Source of the DNA: Spirochaetales bacterium
GTDB lineage: Bacteria > Spirochaetota > Spirochaetia > Sphaerochaetales > Sphaerochaetaceae
NCBI GenBank assembly: GCA_018433865.1
Contig: JAHDQJ010000026.1
Span: 1 to 64,000, forward strand
Length of the DNA: 64,000 nucleotides
Direction of reading: 5' to 3'
The notes beneath the pieces are model-generated. The model was not told where the DNA came from, searched no databases, and saw only the letters and a list, made by a program, of their open reading frames with translations. Each line of letters opens with the position of its first letter. Within the stretch, counting starts at the first letter, position 1. This document shows, one piece after another, positions 32,796 through 41,858 of this stretch. A program made the translations under genes and the position numbers.

Positions 32796-34454
32796 ATGAA
32801 GAACCGAAACAAGGCAGGAAGCTTAGCCCTCCTGCTGGTGCTTCTGATGGCAATCGCATGCGTCGGATGCGACTTGGAAGGATCCGAGGAACAGACCGGT
32901 TCCTTGGAAATCACATTGGTGGACGGTCTCAATACCAGAACGATCGTTCCCGGATTGGACATGGAAGCTGCGAAGTTCCTGATCAATGGGAATCGCGAGG
33001 GATCTTCCGATTCGGTCGGACCCGTGGAGATCGCCGGAGCAACGCACACCTTCAGCGGCATCCCGGTAGGGAACTGGACGATCACCGTCGAAGCCTACAA
33101 TGAGGATGATGTCAGGATCGGAGAAGGCTCAGCCTATGTCGTGCTCACCGGGGGACCGAAAGCGGTGGCGAACGTGGTGGTGGTTCCTGTGACCGGCACA
33201 GGCAATTTCTCCTTCACGCTCGACTGGACGGGCAATGCGCTTGCTTCTCCGGTTCTCACTGCGACGCTTACTCCCGAGGACTCTTCAGAGACCGTGGGTA
33301 TTCCATCAGAAGTGATCGTAATCAGTGGCTCTACCGCTACCATCACGGTGGGGGATTTGCCGAGTGGATACTACGACTTCACCTATACCCTGAAGGATGA
33401 TGAGGAAATCTTCGCGGGAAATTTCCATGAAGTGCGCATCCTAGCTGGTCAGACTACCTCAGGTTCTGAGGATCTCCCGGTATATCCGTTCGAGGTGTCG
33501 GTGGTCATCAACATGAACAATCCGTTCCCGGTGACCATATCTTCGGATGATTTCATCCTCGAGTGTGCGACTTCCCAATCTTTTACTGTAGCCCCTGCTG
33601 ATGCCTCATCGTACCAGTGGTACCTTGATGGTGAGAAGATCGCAGGGGCGAACGAGGCTGTCTGTGAAATTGACGGCGAAGGCATGGCATTCGGCTGGCA
33701 CAACCTTTCGGTGAAGGTGAAGAAAGCAGCCGATTGGGTCTCCTCCGGAACCGTTGCCTTCTATGTGGATGATCTGGTCGGCAGGGGAGGCTGGATCGAC
33801 CTGACCTTCACCAGCAAAGACGATGCAACCGATACCATGCGCTTTGTGTTCACCAATGGTCCCGCCAATGGTCCCGATGCAGAAACAGGATTCGGGGAAA
33901 TCGCCGATTTTCCTGAGTATGAGATACCCATCCACATCGAAATGCCACTTGAGCGGGCCCATAAGATAACCCCCGCGAGTTGCATGGTTTCCTCATCGAT
34001 TCCCTTGGCCGTTGGTGCGGAATACGCATTGTCTCCCGCAGACCCCTCACATACTGGTGCATGGATGAATGTGGTGATGGCCTCCTGGAATATGGATAGC
34101 GAGACCGTTGTGCTCGGTGTACCCTATGAAGAATGTATCTTCGATGCCACGTTTATCGATGGTGAGGGGGATGAGACCCATTTTGCTTCCAGGGAGAGTT
34201 TCCACAATCCGGTGATAAATGAGGTGACTGGTGAGCGGCTATGGCCTGACGGTTGGTGGAATGCAGCAAGTCCTGGAGTCTTGATCTCCTACACACGGTA
34301 TGGAAATTCCATCGGTTCGTATGTGAAGGGCGTAGTCAATGGAACGGTCATCACGGTCGTCCCCGGTGAAGGTGATGATCCGGATGCCCAAAAATTGTAT
34401 ACGGTCGAGGGATATTTCGTCACTTCACGGGCAATCGTGAAACCGACTCCTTGA
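32796..34454 (+). CDS. large surface lipoprotein with Ig-like beta domains
   Basis: 552 residues. Lipoprotein signal: MKNRNKAGSLALLLVLLMAIACVGC with Cys-25 as lipidation site and Asp at +2. The mature protein is acidic and beta-rich. Residues ~30-110 (SLEITLVDG, FSGIPVGNWTITVEAYN) and ~140-230 (FSFTLDWTG, VGDLPSGYYDFTYTLKD) look like two related carboxypeptidase-regulatory or Ig-like repeats. Residues ~250-310 (YQWYLDGEKIAGANEAVCEID) read as an Ig-like domain. I do not recognise the C-terminal half. A ribosome site (GGGAGGATCGAAAG) precedes the ATG. Upstream of the barrel array; likely surface-exposed. Confidence 0.8.
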   Translation: MKNRNKAGSLALLLVLLMAIACVGCDLEGSEEQTGSLEITLVDGLNTRTIVPGLDMEAAKFLINGNREGSSDSVGPVEIAGATHTFSGIPVGNWTITVEAYNEDDVRIGEGSAYVVLTGGPKAVANVVVVPVTGTGNFSFTLDWTGNALASPVLTATLTPEDSSETVGIPSEVIVISGSTATITVGDLPSGYYDFTYTLKDDEEIFAGNFHEVRILAGQTTSGSEDLPVYPFEVSVVINMNNPFPVTISSDDFILECATSQSFTVAPADASSYQWYLDGEKIAGANEAVCEIDGEGMAFGWHNLSVKVKKAADWVSSGTVAFYVDDLVGRGGWIDLTFTSKDDATDTMRFVFTNGPANGPDAETGFGEIADFPEYEIPIHIEMPLERAHKITPASCMVSSSIPLAVGAEYALSPADPSHTGAWMNVVMASWNMDSETVVLGVPYEECIFDATFIDGEGDETHFASRESFHNPVINEVTGERLWPDGWWNAASPGVLISYTRYGNSIGSYVKGVVNGTVITVVPGEGDDPDAQKLYTVEGYFVTSRAIVKPTP

Positions 34455-34478
34455 CGTATCATGTCTTGATGCATTGTG

Positions 34479-34508
34479 CCTGCCCCCCTGATCGCTTAGG
34501 GGGGCAGG
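34479..34508 (+). terminator. terminator hairpin after lipoprotein
   Basis: CCTGCCCCCCT / AGGGGGGCAGG, an 11-bp perfect stem with an eight-base loop, 25 bases after the stop codon. The following bases are only moderately T-rich. Confidence 0.75.
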
Positions 34509-34610
34509 TGTGTCATTTCCTATCAATTCTCAGGTTGACACCGGTTTAGGTAAAACATGAATAATAAATAATTATAATAAAATGAATTGCGCCTGTATAT
34601 CAGAATGACA

Positions 34611-34639
34611 TTGAGTTGTCTGTCATGTAATGCTATAGT
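34611..34639 (+). promoter_or_regulatory. promoter of Wzi-like gene 1
   Basis: -35 TTGAGT (34611-34616), 17-base spacer, extended -10 TGCTATAGT (34631-34639). The start codon at 34648 is 8 bases beyond the -10, so transcription may begin almost at the ATG. Confidence 0.55.
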
Positions 34640-34647
34640 ACTGAGGT

Positions 34648-36252
34648 ATGGGTGGAAAAAAGCAGTACGTCTTGGTGTGTCTCCTCCTCTTGTTCTGCCT
34701 GGTATCGCTCGAGGCCTATTCGGACCAACGATTCATTCCCTCGGATGCTGAGGTATTCTCACGCATCCAACAGCTTCATAGGATCGAGGGACGTGCAATC
34801 CCGCCTCGGGTCGGTCCATGGACGGAACGGGAATTGTTCCACGCTATGGAACGCTTGCCACGATTATCCGAGGGAAAGCTGTTCGGATCCATACAGGCAG
34901 GGTTGGCGTATCGACCCCTGTTCCCATTCAGCGGACAAGGAAGCGCGGATATCTCACCGGCATACTCTTTTGAAGCCTATCTGCATATCAATGAAGAAGA
35001 TTTCACTGAAGAACCATTGTGGCATCCTCGATGGAAAGATCGTTTGCCAATCCTCTCCATTCCCATCTCCTTTACCGTAGCCGATCATTTTTCCACTCAC
35101 GTGGAGTTCCTTGTGGTCCGCAGATTGCTCGATTATGCAAGTGGAATGCATTACGTCTATGCTCCGGAATTTTCCACGAATCACTCACTCCGGGACTTCT
35201 TCCAGCTCGATTTCAATTGGCCGTACAGTGCCATCGCGGTCGCCGGGGGGAACCAGTGGAACCTCCAGATCGGGCGCGAACGCCTGAACCTGGGACCCGG
35301 GCATACCGGGAACCTGCTTCTATCCGATCACTTGCCGTACCACGACTACATGATGTTCAAGGCATGGCTCGGACCGATCAAGTACTCGACCGCTCTAGTC
35401 GGTTTCCCATCTCCTGCGGAGACGGGTACAGGAACCGCAAAGGTAAAGGCGCTCTTCACCCATCGCTTCGACTGGACGATCCTGCCGGAGTGGCACTTCG
35501 CGATCACTGAGGCAATGATGTACCAAGATGGCGTGATCGACTTTCGATTCCTCAACCCATTGATGATCTACCACCAATATTTCATGGCGAGTGTCTCAAA
35601 CTCGTTCTTGACCGCGGAGACTTGGGTGTCGATTCTCCCCGGGTTGGCCCTTTACGGCCAAATCGGATTCGATGATGTACGATTCATCGACGAGTCCGAT
35701 TCCAAGCCGAATGCGTTGGGTTGGCAGGTAGGCATGGAATATGGGTGGGTTGACCAAAGCGGTTCATACCTCTTGTGGGCAGAGTATGTCCACACAGATC
35801 CGTACCTCTACCTTCGTGATGGCATCGACTATGTCGTTTCGTTCAAGGCCATGGAACCTGATGGTGGTGCAACCCGGTATGTCAGGGAGTATGTGGGATA
35901 TCCTCTCGGAGGAGATGCGACTGTCTACGCAGTGGGACTCGATTGGGACTCCCTGGAGAACTGGAACGGGTTCATACGGGCCGAGTATGCTGTCGACGGA
36001 GCTGTGGGTTTCGATTCTCCGTATCCTCCGGCAGATCCACAGGTAACGACTCCTACCGGTATTCCCGAGACAAGAGTCAGGGGTACCGTAGGAGCTTCCT
36101 TTCGTATAAGTGCCGGAAAGTTCGGTTTGGAAAGCTCGTCGCTGAGAGTGAACGGAAGTGTCTCCTATGTGATGATCCATAATCTCGGGAACACGACGCA
36201 TGATCCCATTCACGATGTGCAAGGTTCGTTGGGTATTGCCTATATCTTATGA
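34648..36252 (+). CDS. Wzi-like outer-membrane barrel protein 1
   Basis: 534 residues. Signal peptide MGGKKQYVLVCLLLLFCLVSLEAYS. N-terminal ~55-residue segment (SRIQQLHRIEGRAIPP, GPWTERELFHAMERL) as in all six paralogs, then a beta-barrel body. Shared marks: GRERLNLGPGHTGNLLLSDH near residue 210, FLNPLMIYH near 305, EYVHTDPYLYLRDG near 385, and a C-terminal last strand ending DVQGSLGIAYIL. This matches the capsule-assembly Wzi family (outer-membrane lectin-like barrel). It is the most divergent copy. Gene 2 follows after 22 bases. Function here unknown. Confidence 0.8.
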   Translation: MGGKKQYVLVCLLLLFCLVSLEAYSDQRFIPSDAEVFSRIQQLHRIEGRAIPPRVGPWTERELFHAMERLPRLSEGKLFGSIQAGLAYRPLFPFSGQGSADISPAYSFEAYLHINEEDFTEEPLWHPRWKDRLPILSIPISFTVADHFSTHVEFLVVRRLLDYASGMHYVYAPEFSTNHSLRDFFQLDFNWPYSAIAVAGGNQWNLQIGRERLNLGPGHTGNLLLSDHLPYHDYMMFKAWLGPIKYSTALVGFPSPAETGTGTAKVKALFTHRFDWTILPEWHFAITEAMMYQDGVIDFRFLNPLMIYHQYFMASVSNSFLTAETWVSILPGLALYGQIGFDDVRFIDESDSKPNALGWQVGMEYGWVDQSGSYLLWAEYVHTDPYLYLRDGIDYVVSFKAMEPDGGATRYVREYVGYPLGGDATVYAVGLDWDSLENWNGFIRAEYAVDGAVGFDSPYPPADPQVTTPTGIPETRVRGTVGASFRISAGKFGLESSSLRVNGSVSYVMIHNLGNTTHDPIHDVQGSLGIAYIL

Positions 36253-36274
36253 TACTGATCCAAGGAGTGTAAGT

Positions 36275-37969
36275 ATGAAACGATTCATGGTATTTCTCGG
36301 TGCATTTCTGGTGTGTTCCACGGTGATTCTCGGTGCGGTTAACCTGCAACACGTGATTCCTGTAGGTTCGGAAGTTTATTCGTTGGTACGGATGCTCTAT
36401 CTTGAGGCGGGTGCGGCTCCTCCTTCGTCCAGCGGCCCGTGGTCTGCAGCCGAGCTGCTGCATCATCTTGACAGGATACCCCAAGATCGTCTCACCCAAG
36501 AAGGCAAAGCCATCATGGAGGAGGTGCGGGCGATGGTCGAGATGCCTGATACCAAAGACAAGACGTTCCACGGCTCGATCGGTTTCGTACCGACCTTCGA
36601 GATGTATTACCATACCAATGACGTCGATTATGCACAAGAGACCGATTGGGTGTACAACTACGATTCGCGCAGACCTTTGATTGGCATTCCGATAGAGTTG
36701 TACATGACCGACCACATCTACAGCAAGGTCGACTTTGCAATCATGAAAACCAGATTCTCGAGGAACTCCTCTAGCGTCACCGATTCTTCCGAGATATTCT
36801 CCCCAAAGTTCACAATGAACCATCCCTTCTCCGAAGGGCTTAACCACATCGATCTGAATTTTCCCGAGCGGGCGGTGGTCGGTATGGGAATCGGTCGGAA
36901 CAGCCTCACCTTGGGGCGTGACGACCTCTACTGGAGTTCCGGGAAGACCGGAAGCCTGACGGTAGGGGATCATCTTGACTACTATGATTTCCTGCGATTC
37001 ACCAGTTTTCATGACAAGTTCAAGTACACTTATCTTGTCGCGGGATTCGACTCTCCCTCGTGGACAGGGGGGCAGGATTCCACTATCGACAGCAACGATG
37101 CGGTTGATGGAGACAGTGACAATGTCAAAGTGTATGTGGCCCACCGTTTCGAGTTCCGCATGTTCAAGGATCGGGTAACGATGGCGCTCACCGAAGCGAT
37201 GATGTACCAGAGTTCCACACTGGATTTCAGGTACCTGAACCCTGCGTTGTTCTACCACAACCTGTTCACCAGGAGCAATTCAAACTCGACCTTGGCCCTC
37301 GAACTCAGTGTCAACCCATTCAAGTACCTGCATGTATGGGCCAACTTTCTCGTGGATGAGTTCCCCTACCCGGGAGAAGACCAGACATCCAACAGTGCGC
37401 GGCCGACCGGGATCGGGCAGCAGTATGGCATCGAAGGGATGTATCCGATGGGTCCGGGCTTCATCACCGGGTGGTTCGAATACGTGAAGACCGATCCGTA
37501 CCTCTACCTCCGGAACCATGTGGATTATATCGTGAACCGTCGGATGTTCAACCTTGAGAGTGATATCGCGATCAAGAAAAACTTCATGGGTTATGAATTT
37601 GGCAATGACCTGATCATGGTCGCAACGGGTTTCGGATACACGATTCCCCGCTTGTTCAGTGGTACGTTGAGTGCTTCCTACATGCTCCAGGGAGAAAACT
37701 CCATGTCGACCGTTTGGGGTGAGGGCCCGACGCATGTCAACAAGACTACCCCATGGGATGACCCATTGACCGCGGCAACGGTTGAGAAGTCCCTGACAAT
37801 TTCAGCGAATGCCCAAGCTCATCCGTTCCAGGATGCCTCATCGAAGCACTTGAGGAATATCGGGGTGATGACGCAGGTCGATTATCTGAAGCATTGGAAC
37901 CGGGACAATGTAAAGGATGTCACCACTGACGATATCCAGGTTACCTTCGGAGTAAGTTGGAAGCTGTAG
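36275..37969 (+). CDS. Wzi-like outer-membrane barrel protein 2
   Basis: 564 residues. Signal peptide MKRFMVFLGAFLVCSTVILGAV; AAGGAG 7 bases before ATG 36275. N-terminal HVIPVGSEVYSLVRMLYLEA and GPWSAAELLHHLDRI. Barrel motifs LYWSSGKTGSLTVGDHLDYYD near residue 225, YLNPALFYHNL near 320, EYVKTDPYLYLRNHVDY near 405, last strand DIQVTFGVSWKL. The central motif keeps G-K-T-G but lacks the Asn seen in the others. It is probably cotranscribed with gene 1 and is followed by a stem-loop. Confidence 0.82.
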   Translation: MKRFMVFLGAFLVCSTVILGAVNLQHVIPVGSEVYSLVRMLYLEAGAAPPSSSGPWSAAELLHHLDRIPQDRLTQEGKAIMEEVRAMVEMPDTKDKTFHGSIGFVPTFEMYYHTNDVDYAQETDWVYNYDSRRPLIGIPIELYMTDHIYSKVDFAIMKTRFSRNSSSVTDSSEIFSPKFTMNHPFSEGLNHIDLNFPERAVVGMGIGRNSLTLGRDDLYWSSGKTGSLTVGDHLDYYDFLRFTSFHDKFKYTYLVAGFDSPSWTGGQDSTIDSNDAVDGDSDNVKVYVAHRFEFRMFKDRVTMALTEAMMYQSSTLDFRYLNPALFYHNLFTRSNSNSTLALELSVNPFKYLHVWANFLVDEFPYPGEDQTSNSARPTGIGQQYGIEGMYPMGPGFITGWFEYVKTDPYLYLRNHVDYIVNRRMFNLESDIAIKKNFMGYEFGNDLIMVATGFGYTIPRLFSGTLSASYMLQGENSMSTVWGEGPTHVNKTTPWDDPLTAATVEKSLTISANAQAHPFQDASSKHLRNIGVMTQVDYLKHWNRDNVKDVTTDDIQVTFGVSWKL

Positions 37970-37985
37970 CTAGCTTCGCATGTCG

Positions 37986-38011
37986 CTGCCGATCCTTTGC
38001 TGGGTCGGCAG
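37986..38011 (+). terminator. hairpin after Wzi-like gene 2
   Basis: CTGCCGATCC / GGGTCGGCAG, a 10-bp stem with one G-U pair and a TTTGCT loop, 16 bases after the stop. Confidence 0.55.
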
Positions 38012-38130
38012 TATGTTGTCCCGGGTAATTACTTTTGTGGTTTGTTCCATGAGATGCCTGCGTATCCCTCCAATTCGGAGAAAAACTACCACTCGAGTTC
38101 ATATTATTCTGTAACTCTCGCAAGGTTCAG

Positions 38131-38139
38131 TGGTATAAT
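38131..38139 (+). promoter_or_regulatory. extended -10 promoter of Wzi-like gene 3
   Basis: TGGTATAAT, a perfect -10 with the TGn extension; no good -35 at 17 bases. The same type of box precedes genes 1, 5 and 6. Confidence 0.5.
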
Positions 38140-38174
38140 CAGACAATCATTTGGCAAATTTCGGGAGGGAAATA

Positions 38175-39944
38175 ATGAAAAGACTCTTGATGGTAGCTCT
38201 TTCACTTATGTTGTGTATCTCGATGGGTTTCGCTGCGAATGTGCAGAAGATCCATCCGATCGACTCACCGGTGTACGATGCAATTACGTATCTGTATGTC
38301 AGCAATGGATTGGCGTTGCCTTCGACCGGCGGCCCCTGGAGTACCGATGAGCTGCTCAAGATGCTCGACAAGCTTGATCGCGATGCACAGGATGACGGAG
38401 CCAAGGCTGCGTATGACTATGTGGTGAGCATGCTTTCCGAAGGTGATCGTGCCGTGCAGTTCGGACTCGATGTCGCGCTCGAAGGCTATTATCATACAGA
38501 TACCACCAACTTCACCAACGAAGAGGATTGGATCCGCGGATACAATGAGCGCAAGCCTCTGATGGATATTGTGCTGGAAACATGGCCATCGAATCACTTC
38601 TACGGGTATTCCTCGCTCTATGTCGGTGGAACGAAGTTTTCCGGGTATACTGCAGCAGAGGGTCCCGTGGCCATGTTCTATGGGCAGGAACCGTTTACGA
38701 CAAATCTGTTTTTCCTTGCACCCGGATCAATCAATGAACTTGATTTCGCCATGCCATACCGCGCCTTCGGTGCATTCGGCGGTGATGGGTGGAGCGTGCA
38801 GATCGGCCGTGACCGTCTCTCCTGGGGACCCGGAGTTACCGGAAATCTGATGCTCGGTGAACATTTGAAGTACCACAATGTCGGTAGGGTCGCTGCTTAT
38901 GGGAAGAATTTCAAGTATACGTTCGTCACCTCATTCTTCCCGCACCCGTACCAATACTATCCGATTCTCGACGGTTCCAACAATTTCGATAACAGCTGGA
39001 GCCAAACCCAAGTACTGGCCGGGCTGAACATGTTCATGGCGCATCGTCTTGAGTGGCGCATGTTCCAGGACAAGGTGGGCTTGGCGCTCTCCGAGTCGAT
39101 CATGTATCAGTCGCTGGACAATACCTTGGACCTGCGGATCCTGAATCCTGCCATGATCTTCCACGATTATTACATCAGAAGCAATGCCAACTCGCTGTTG
39201 ACCCTTGAGGTGGATTACACTCCGATCAAGCATGTGAACGTCTATGGGCAGTTTGCAGTCGATGAATTCGCCTTGCCCGGCGAACCGGTCCCGGGGAAGG
39301 ATGACAACGCACTGCCGACCTCGTATGGCATGATGGCAGGAGCGAAGGCCAGCTATCCGATGGCCAATGGCATGATGTACGGATCTTTCGAGTGGGCAAA
39401 GACCGATCCGTATCTCTATCTCCGCGATGACGGCAGCTATGCACAAGATGCAGGCGAGTATGGTATCAATTATGTCGTGGCTATCCGGGAGTACTACGGA
39501 ACCGGTCGGATGCTCTATGATGAACAGTTCCTCGGGTATCAATATGGTCCTGATGCGGTGGTATTGAACGGTAATGTGGGCTATCGGGAATTCGGCAAGT
39601 GGTTTGCCGAGGGCAACATCTTCTATATGCTCCACGGAACTCACGACAAGTGGACTCGGTGGACCTCTGTGGACAACGGTGATGGAGTCGCTGATGATCA
39701 TCCTGTTTTCGTCCCAGGACCTACGGATAGCCATGAATCGGGAAACAATGGTGATGCAGATGTAAGTGACAGAAACGCTGTCAGCAAGACATTAGTCGCA
39801 GGAGTGAAGGGTGGCTACACGATCCTTCCCGGTCTTGATGTCTATGCACAAGGTGATTTCATCAGTATCAAGAATGCAGGCAATATTGATGGTACCGATA
39901 TCAGTGATGTCCAGTTGACCATTGGTGTCTCCTATTCACTCTAA
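38175..39944 (+). CDS. Wzi-like outer-membrane barrel protein 3 (type A)
   Basis: 589 residues; start after GGGAGGGAAATA. Signal peptide MKRLLMVALSLMLCISMGFAA. Type-A N-terminus: KIHPIDSPVYDAITYLYVSN, GPWSTDELLKMLDKLD. Barrel motifs: GRDRLSWGPGVTGNLMLGEH near residue 220, ILNPAMIFHDY near 320, EWAKTDPYLYLRDD near 410, QYGPDAVVLNGNVGYREFG near 450, last strand DVQLTIGVSYSL. It is closest to gene 5 (same IHPxDSPVY opening, same GPDAxVLNGNVG segment). The final Leu and alternating hydrophobic pattern fit a BAM beta-signal. Confidence 0.85.
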   Translation: MKRLLMVALSLMLCISMGFAANVQKIHPIDSPVYDAITYLYVSNGLALPSTGGPWSTDELLKMLDKLDRDAQDDGAKAAYDYVVSMLSEGDRAVQFGLDVALEGYYHTDTTNFTNEEDWIRGYNERKPLMDIVLETWPSNHFYGYSSLYVGGTKFSGYTAAEGPVAMFYGQEPFTTNLFFLAPGSINELDFAMPYRAFGAFGGDGWSVQIGRDRLSWGPGVTGNLMLGEHLKYHNVGRVAAYGKNFKYTFVTSFFPHPYQYYPILDGSNNFDNSWSQTQVLAGLNMFMAHRLEWRMFQDKVGLALSESIMYQSLDNTLDLRILNPAMIFHDYYIRSNANSLLTLEVDYTPIKHVNVYGQFAVDEFALPGEPVPGKDDNALPTSYGMMAGAKASYPMANGMMYGSFEWAKTDPYLYLRDDGSYAQDAGEYGINYVVAIREYYGTGRMLYDEQFLGYQYGPDAVVLNGNVGYREFGKWFAEGNIFYMLHGTHDKWTRWTSVDNGDGVADDHPVFVPGPTDSHESGNNGDADVSDRNAVSKTLVAGVKGGYTILPGLDVYAQGDFISIKNAGNIDGTDISDVQLTIGVSYSL

Positions 39945-39961
39945 GAGAAACAATCGTTATT

Positions 39962-39991
39962 CCGGGGGTTCCCTCTTGATGGGGGAATCCC
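39962..39991 (+). terminator. possible hairpin after Wzi-like gene 3
   Basis: GGGTTCCC and GGGAATCCC pair with one bulge around a short loop, 20 bases after the stop; no T-run until TTTTATATAG. Weak. Confidence 0.35.
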
Positions 39992-40033
39992 TATGTTTTA
40001 TATAGAGGTATGTATCGCTGAGGAGGGATATGC

Positions 40034-41731
40034 ATGCGGCGCTTTCTGATGACATTGGCGATGGTGATGATGATCGGTTCGCTCTGTGCGCAGAGGTCGC
40101 AGGAGGTGATTCCACTCTCTTCGTCTGTATACGAGGATATGGAAGTCCTGTATCTTGCTACTGGCAACGGCACGCCATCCAACGCGCAGCCATGGACGAA
40201 AGGGGAGGCCTCGCTCATCCTGTCACGCATCGATGCGTCGGACCTTTCCGCACCGCTTTATGCGTTGCATCGCTCCATCTCACAGGAGATCGAACCAGGT
40301 TTGCGGTTCATCTTCTCAGATGGATTCCAGTTCGATACTTCGATGGAGACCAATTTCGAATTCTATTGGCATGACAATACGGTCGACTATGACAAGGATA
40401 CCGAATGGATACGCGGGTTCGAGGATCGCAAGCCCTTGGTGAAGCTCAACCTTGCATTCTCACTGGAGGACTATCTCTACATCTTCACCGACTTGCAGTA
40501 TGGCAGGAACCGCTTTACCGATAGGGATAAGCCATTCATGGCAGTGGGAGGCTCCTCGGGGAAAATCGTCGGATCGATCATCGAATCGGGTGATTCGGCT
40601 GAGATTGTCGATCACTCCTGGGCCTACAGCCAGAGGTTCCTGACCAACATCATGTGGCCCACCTACGATATTGACTTCCAGACACCGAAGCGGGCGATCG
40701 CCTCGGTCGGCGGACGGCGATGGAACTTCAATCTCTCTCGTGACAAGGTGAAGTGGGGTAACGGTCATTCGGGGAACTTCATCATCGACGACCATGTCGA
40801 TTACCAGGAATTCGCCCGCTTCAATGCGTTCTCCGATCATTTCAAGTATGAGTGGCTGAACGTATTCTTCGAGACCAATCCATCGGTCGGTGAGGGGAGC
40901 AGTGCCGACGAGGAGTTCAGGATGCTCATGGCACACCGGCTGGAGTTCCGCATCCTCGACATCATCACGTTTGCGCTCTCGGAGAACATCATGTACCAGC
41001 ATGACCTGTTCAGTGCACGGTACCTCAATCCCGCGTTCATCTACCATAACCTGAATTCGCGCCAGATGTTCAATGCGATCGCGCATGCAGAGCTCGACAT
41101 AGCCTTCGCCAAGGGATTCAACGCGTATGCACAGTATGTGCTTGACCAGGCGGTCGCACCTAACGAGACGGCCTCCCAAGCCGATGCAACCGGATGGTTG
41201 GCAGGTGTGGAGCACGCCATCACGATCGGCAACGGAATCCTTTCGAGCTCGATCGAATACGCTCAGACCAGCCCTGCACTCTATCGTCGGGAGTATGTCG
41301 ATTTCCTGATGTTCCGCCGTTACCACGGGAACGGAACTTCCTTCATCAGCCACATCGACTACATCGGGTATCAGTATGGAGGCGATGCACAGGTAGTGCA
41401 GCTTGATCTGGCCTACCGTATCCCTGCAGTGGCTTGCTTTGCACTTCGTCTATTTGGGATGCGTCATGGCGAGGTCGACTGGTTCACCACCAATACAGCA
41501 GTGAATGACATCCGCGTCCCATCCCCCTCCGGGAATGCCATCGGGGAAACCGGTCTGATCTCCATGATGGCAGAACTGTCCGTTCCCGACCGTTATTTCC
41601 CGTGGGCCGATGTTGCGGTGTATGGGCAGCTGGACCTGATCGGCAAGAGGACGTATGACAAGGTCACCGACACGCACAAGGACCACAGCGGTGATGTCCA
41701 GTTGACGGTAGGGATGTCCTTTGCCCTATAA
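40034..41731 (+). CDS. Wzi-like outer-membrane barrel protein 4 (type B)
   Basis: 565 residues; GAGGAGGG precedes. Signal peptide MRRFLMTLAMVMMIGSLCAQ. Type-B N-terminus: EVIPLSSSVYEDMEVLYLATG, TPSNAQPWTKGEASLILSRID. Barrel motifs: RDKVKWGNGHSGNFIIDDHV near residue 235, YLNPAFIYHNL near 330, EYAQTSPALYRREYVDF near 415, last strand DVQLTVGMSFAL. It is nearly parallel to gene 6 throughout (EFRILDIITFALSENIMYQ, AELDIAFAKGFNAYAQYVLD occur in both). The DPYLYLR box of type A reads SPALYRR here. Confidence 0.85.
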   Translation: MRRFLMTLAMVMMIGSLCAQRSQEVIPLSSSVYEDMEVLYLATGNGTPSNAQPWTKGEASLILSRIDASDLSAPLYALHRSISQEIEPGLRFIFSDGFQFDTSMETNFEFYWHDNTVDYDKDTEWIRGFEDRKPLVKLNLAFSLEDYLYIFTDLQYGRNRFTDRDKPFMAVGGSSGKIVGSIIESGDSAEIVDHSWAYSQRFLTNIMWPTYDIDFQTPKRAIASVGGRRWNFNLSRDKVKWGNGHSGNFIIDDHVDYQEFARFNAFSDHFKYEWLNVFFETNPSVGEGSSADEEFRMLMAHRLEFRILDIITFALSENIMYQHDLFSARYLNPAFIYHNLNSRQMFNAIAHAELDIAFAKGFNAYAQYVLDQAVAPNETASQADATGWLAGVEHAITIGNGILSSSIEYAQTSPALYRREYVDFLMFRRYHGNGTSFISHIDYIGYQYGGDAQVVQLDLAYRIPAVACFALRLFGMRHGEVDWFTTNTAVNDIRVPSPSGNAIGETGLISMMAELSVPDRYFPWADVAVYGQLDLIGKRTYDKVTDTHKDHSGDVQLTVGMSFAL

Positions 41732-41815
41732 CCGTCGATTCAAAAGCAATTTGCTTTTCTTTCCTCTGTTTCTTGCTAATTATTCGAAAATGCCTCTATA
41801 CATCGACATGTCCGA

Positions 41816-41824
41816 TGGTATACT
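41816..41824 (+). promoter_or_regulatory. extended -10 promoter of Wzi-like gene 5
   Basis: TGGTATACT with the TGn extension, 34 bases before the ATG; no clear -35. Confidence 0.45.
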
Positions 41825-41858
41825 GGCTTCAGGAAACACTGTTTTTGGGAGGAATCTC

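Noticed and set aside
36077-37258. 393-codon open frame opposite Wzi-like gene 2 (and similar long frames opposite genes 3-6, dctP and tctC)
   Set aside because: They are shadows produced by strong third-position codon bias; their sequences are low-complexity, His/Arg-rich and match no family, while the plus-strand genes have signals and motifs.
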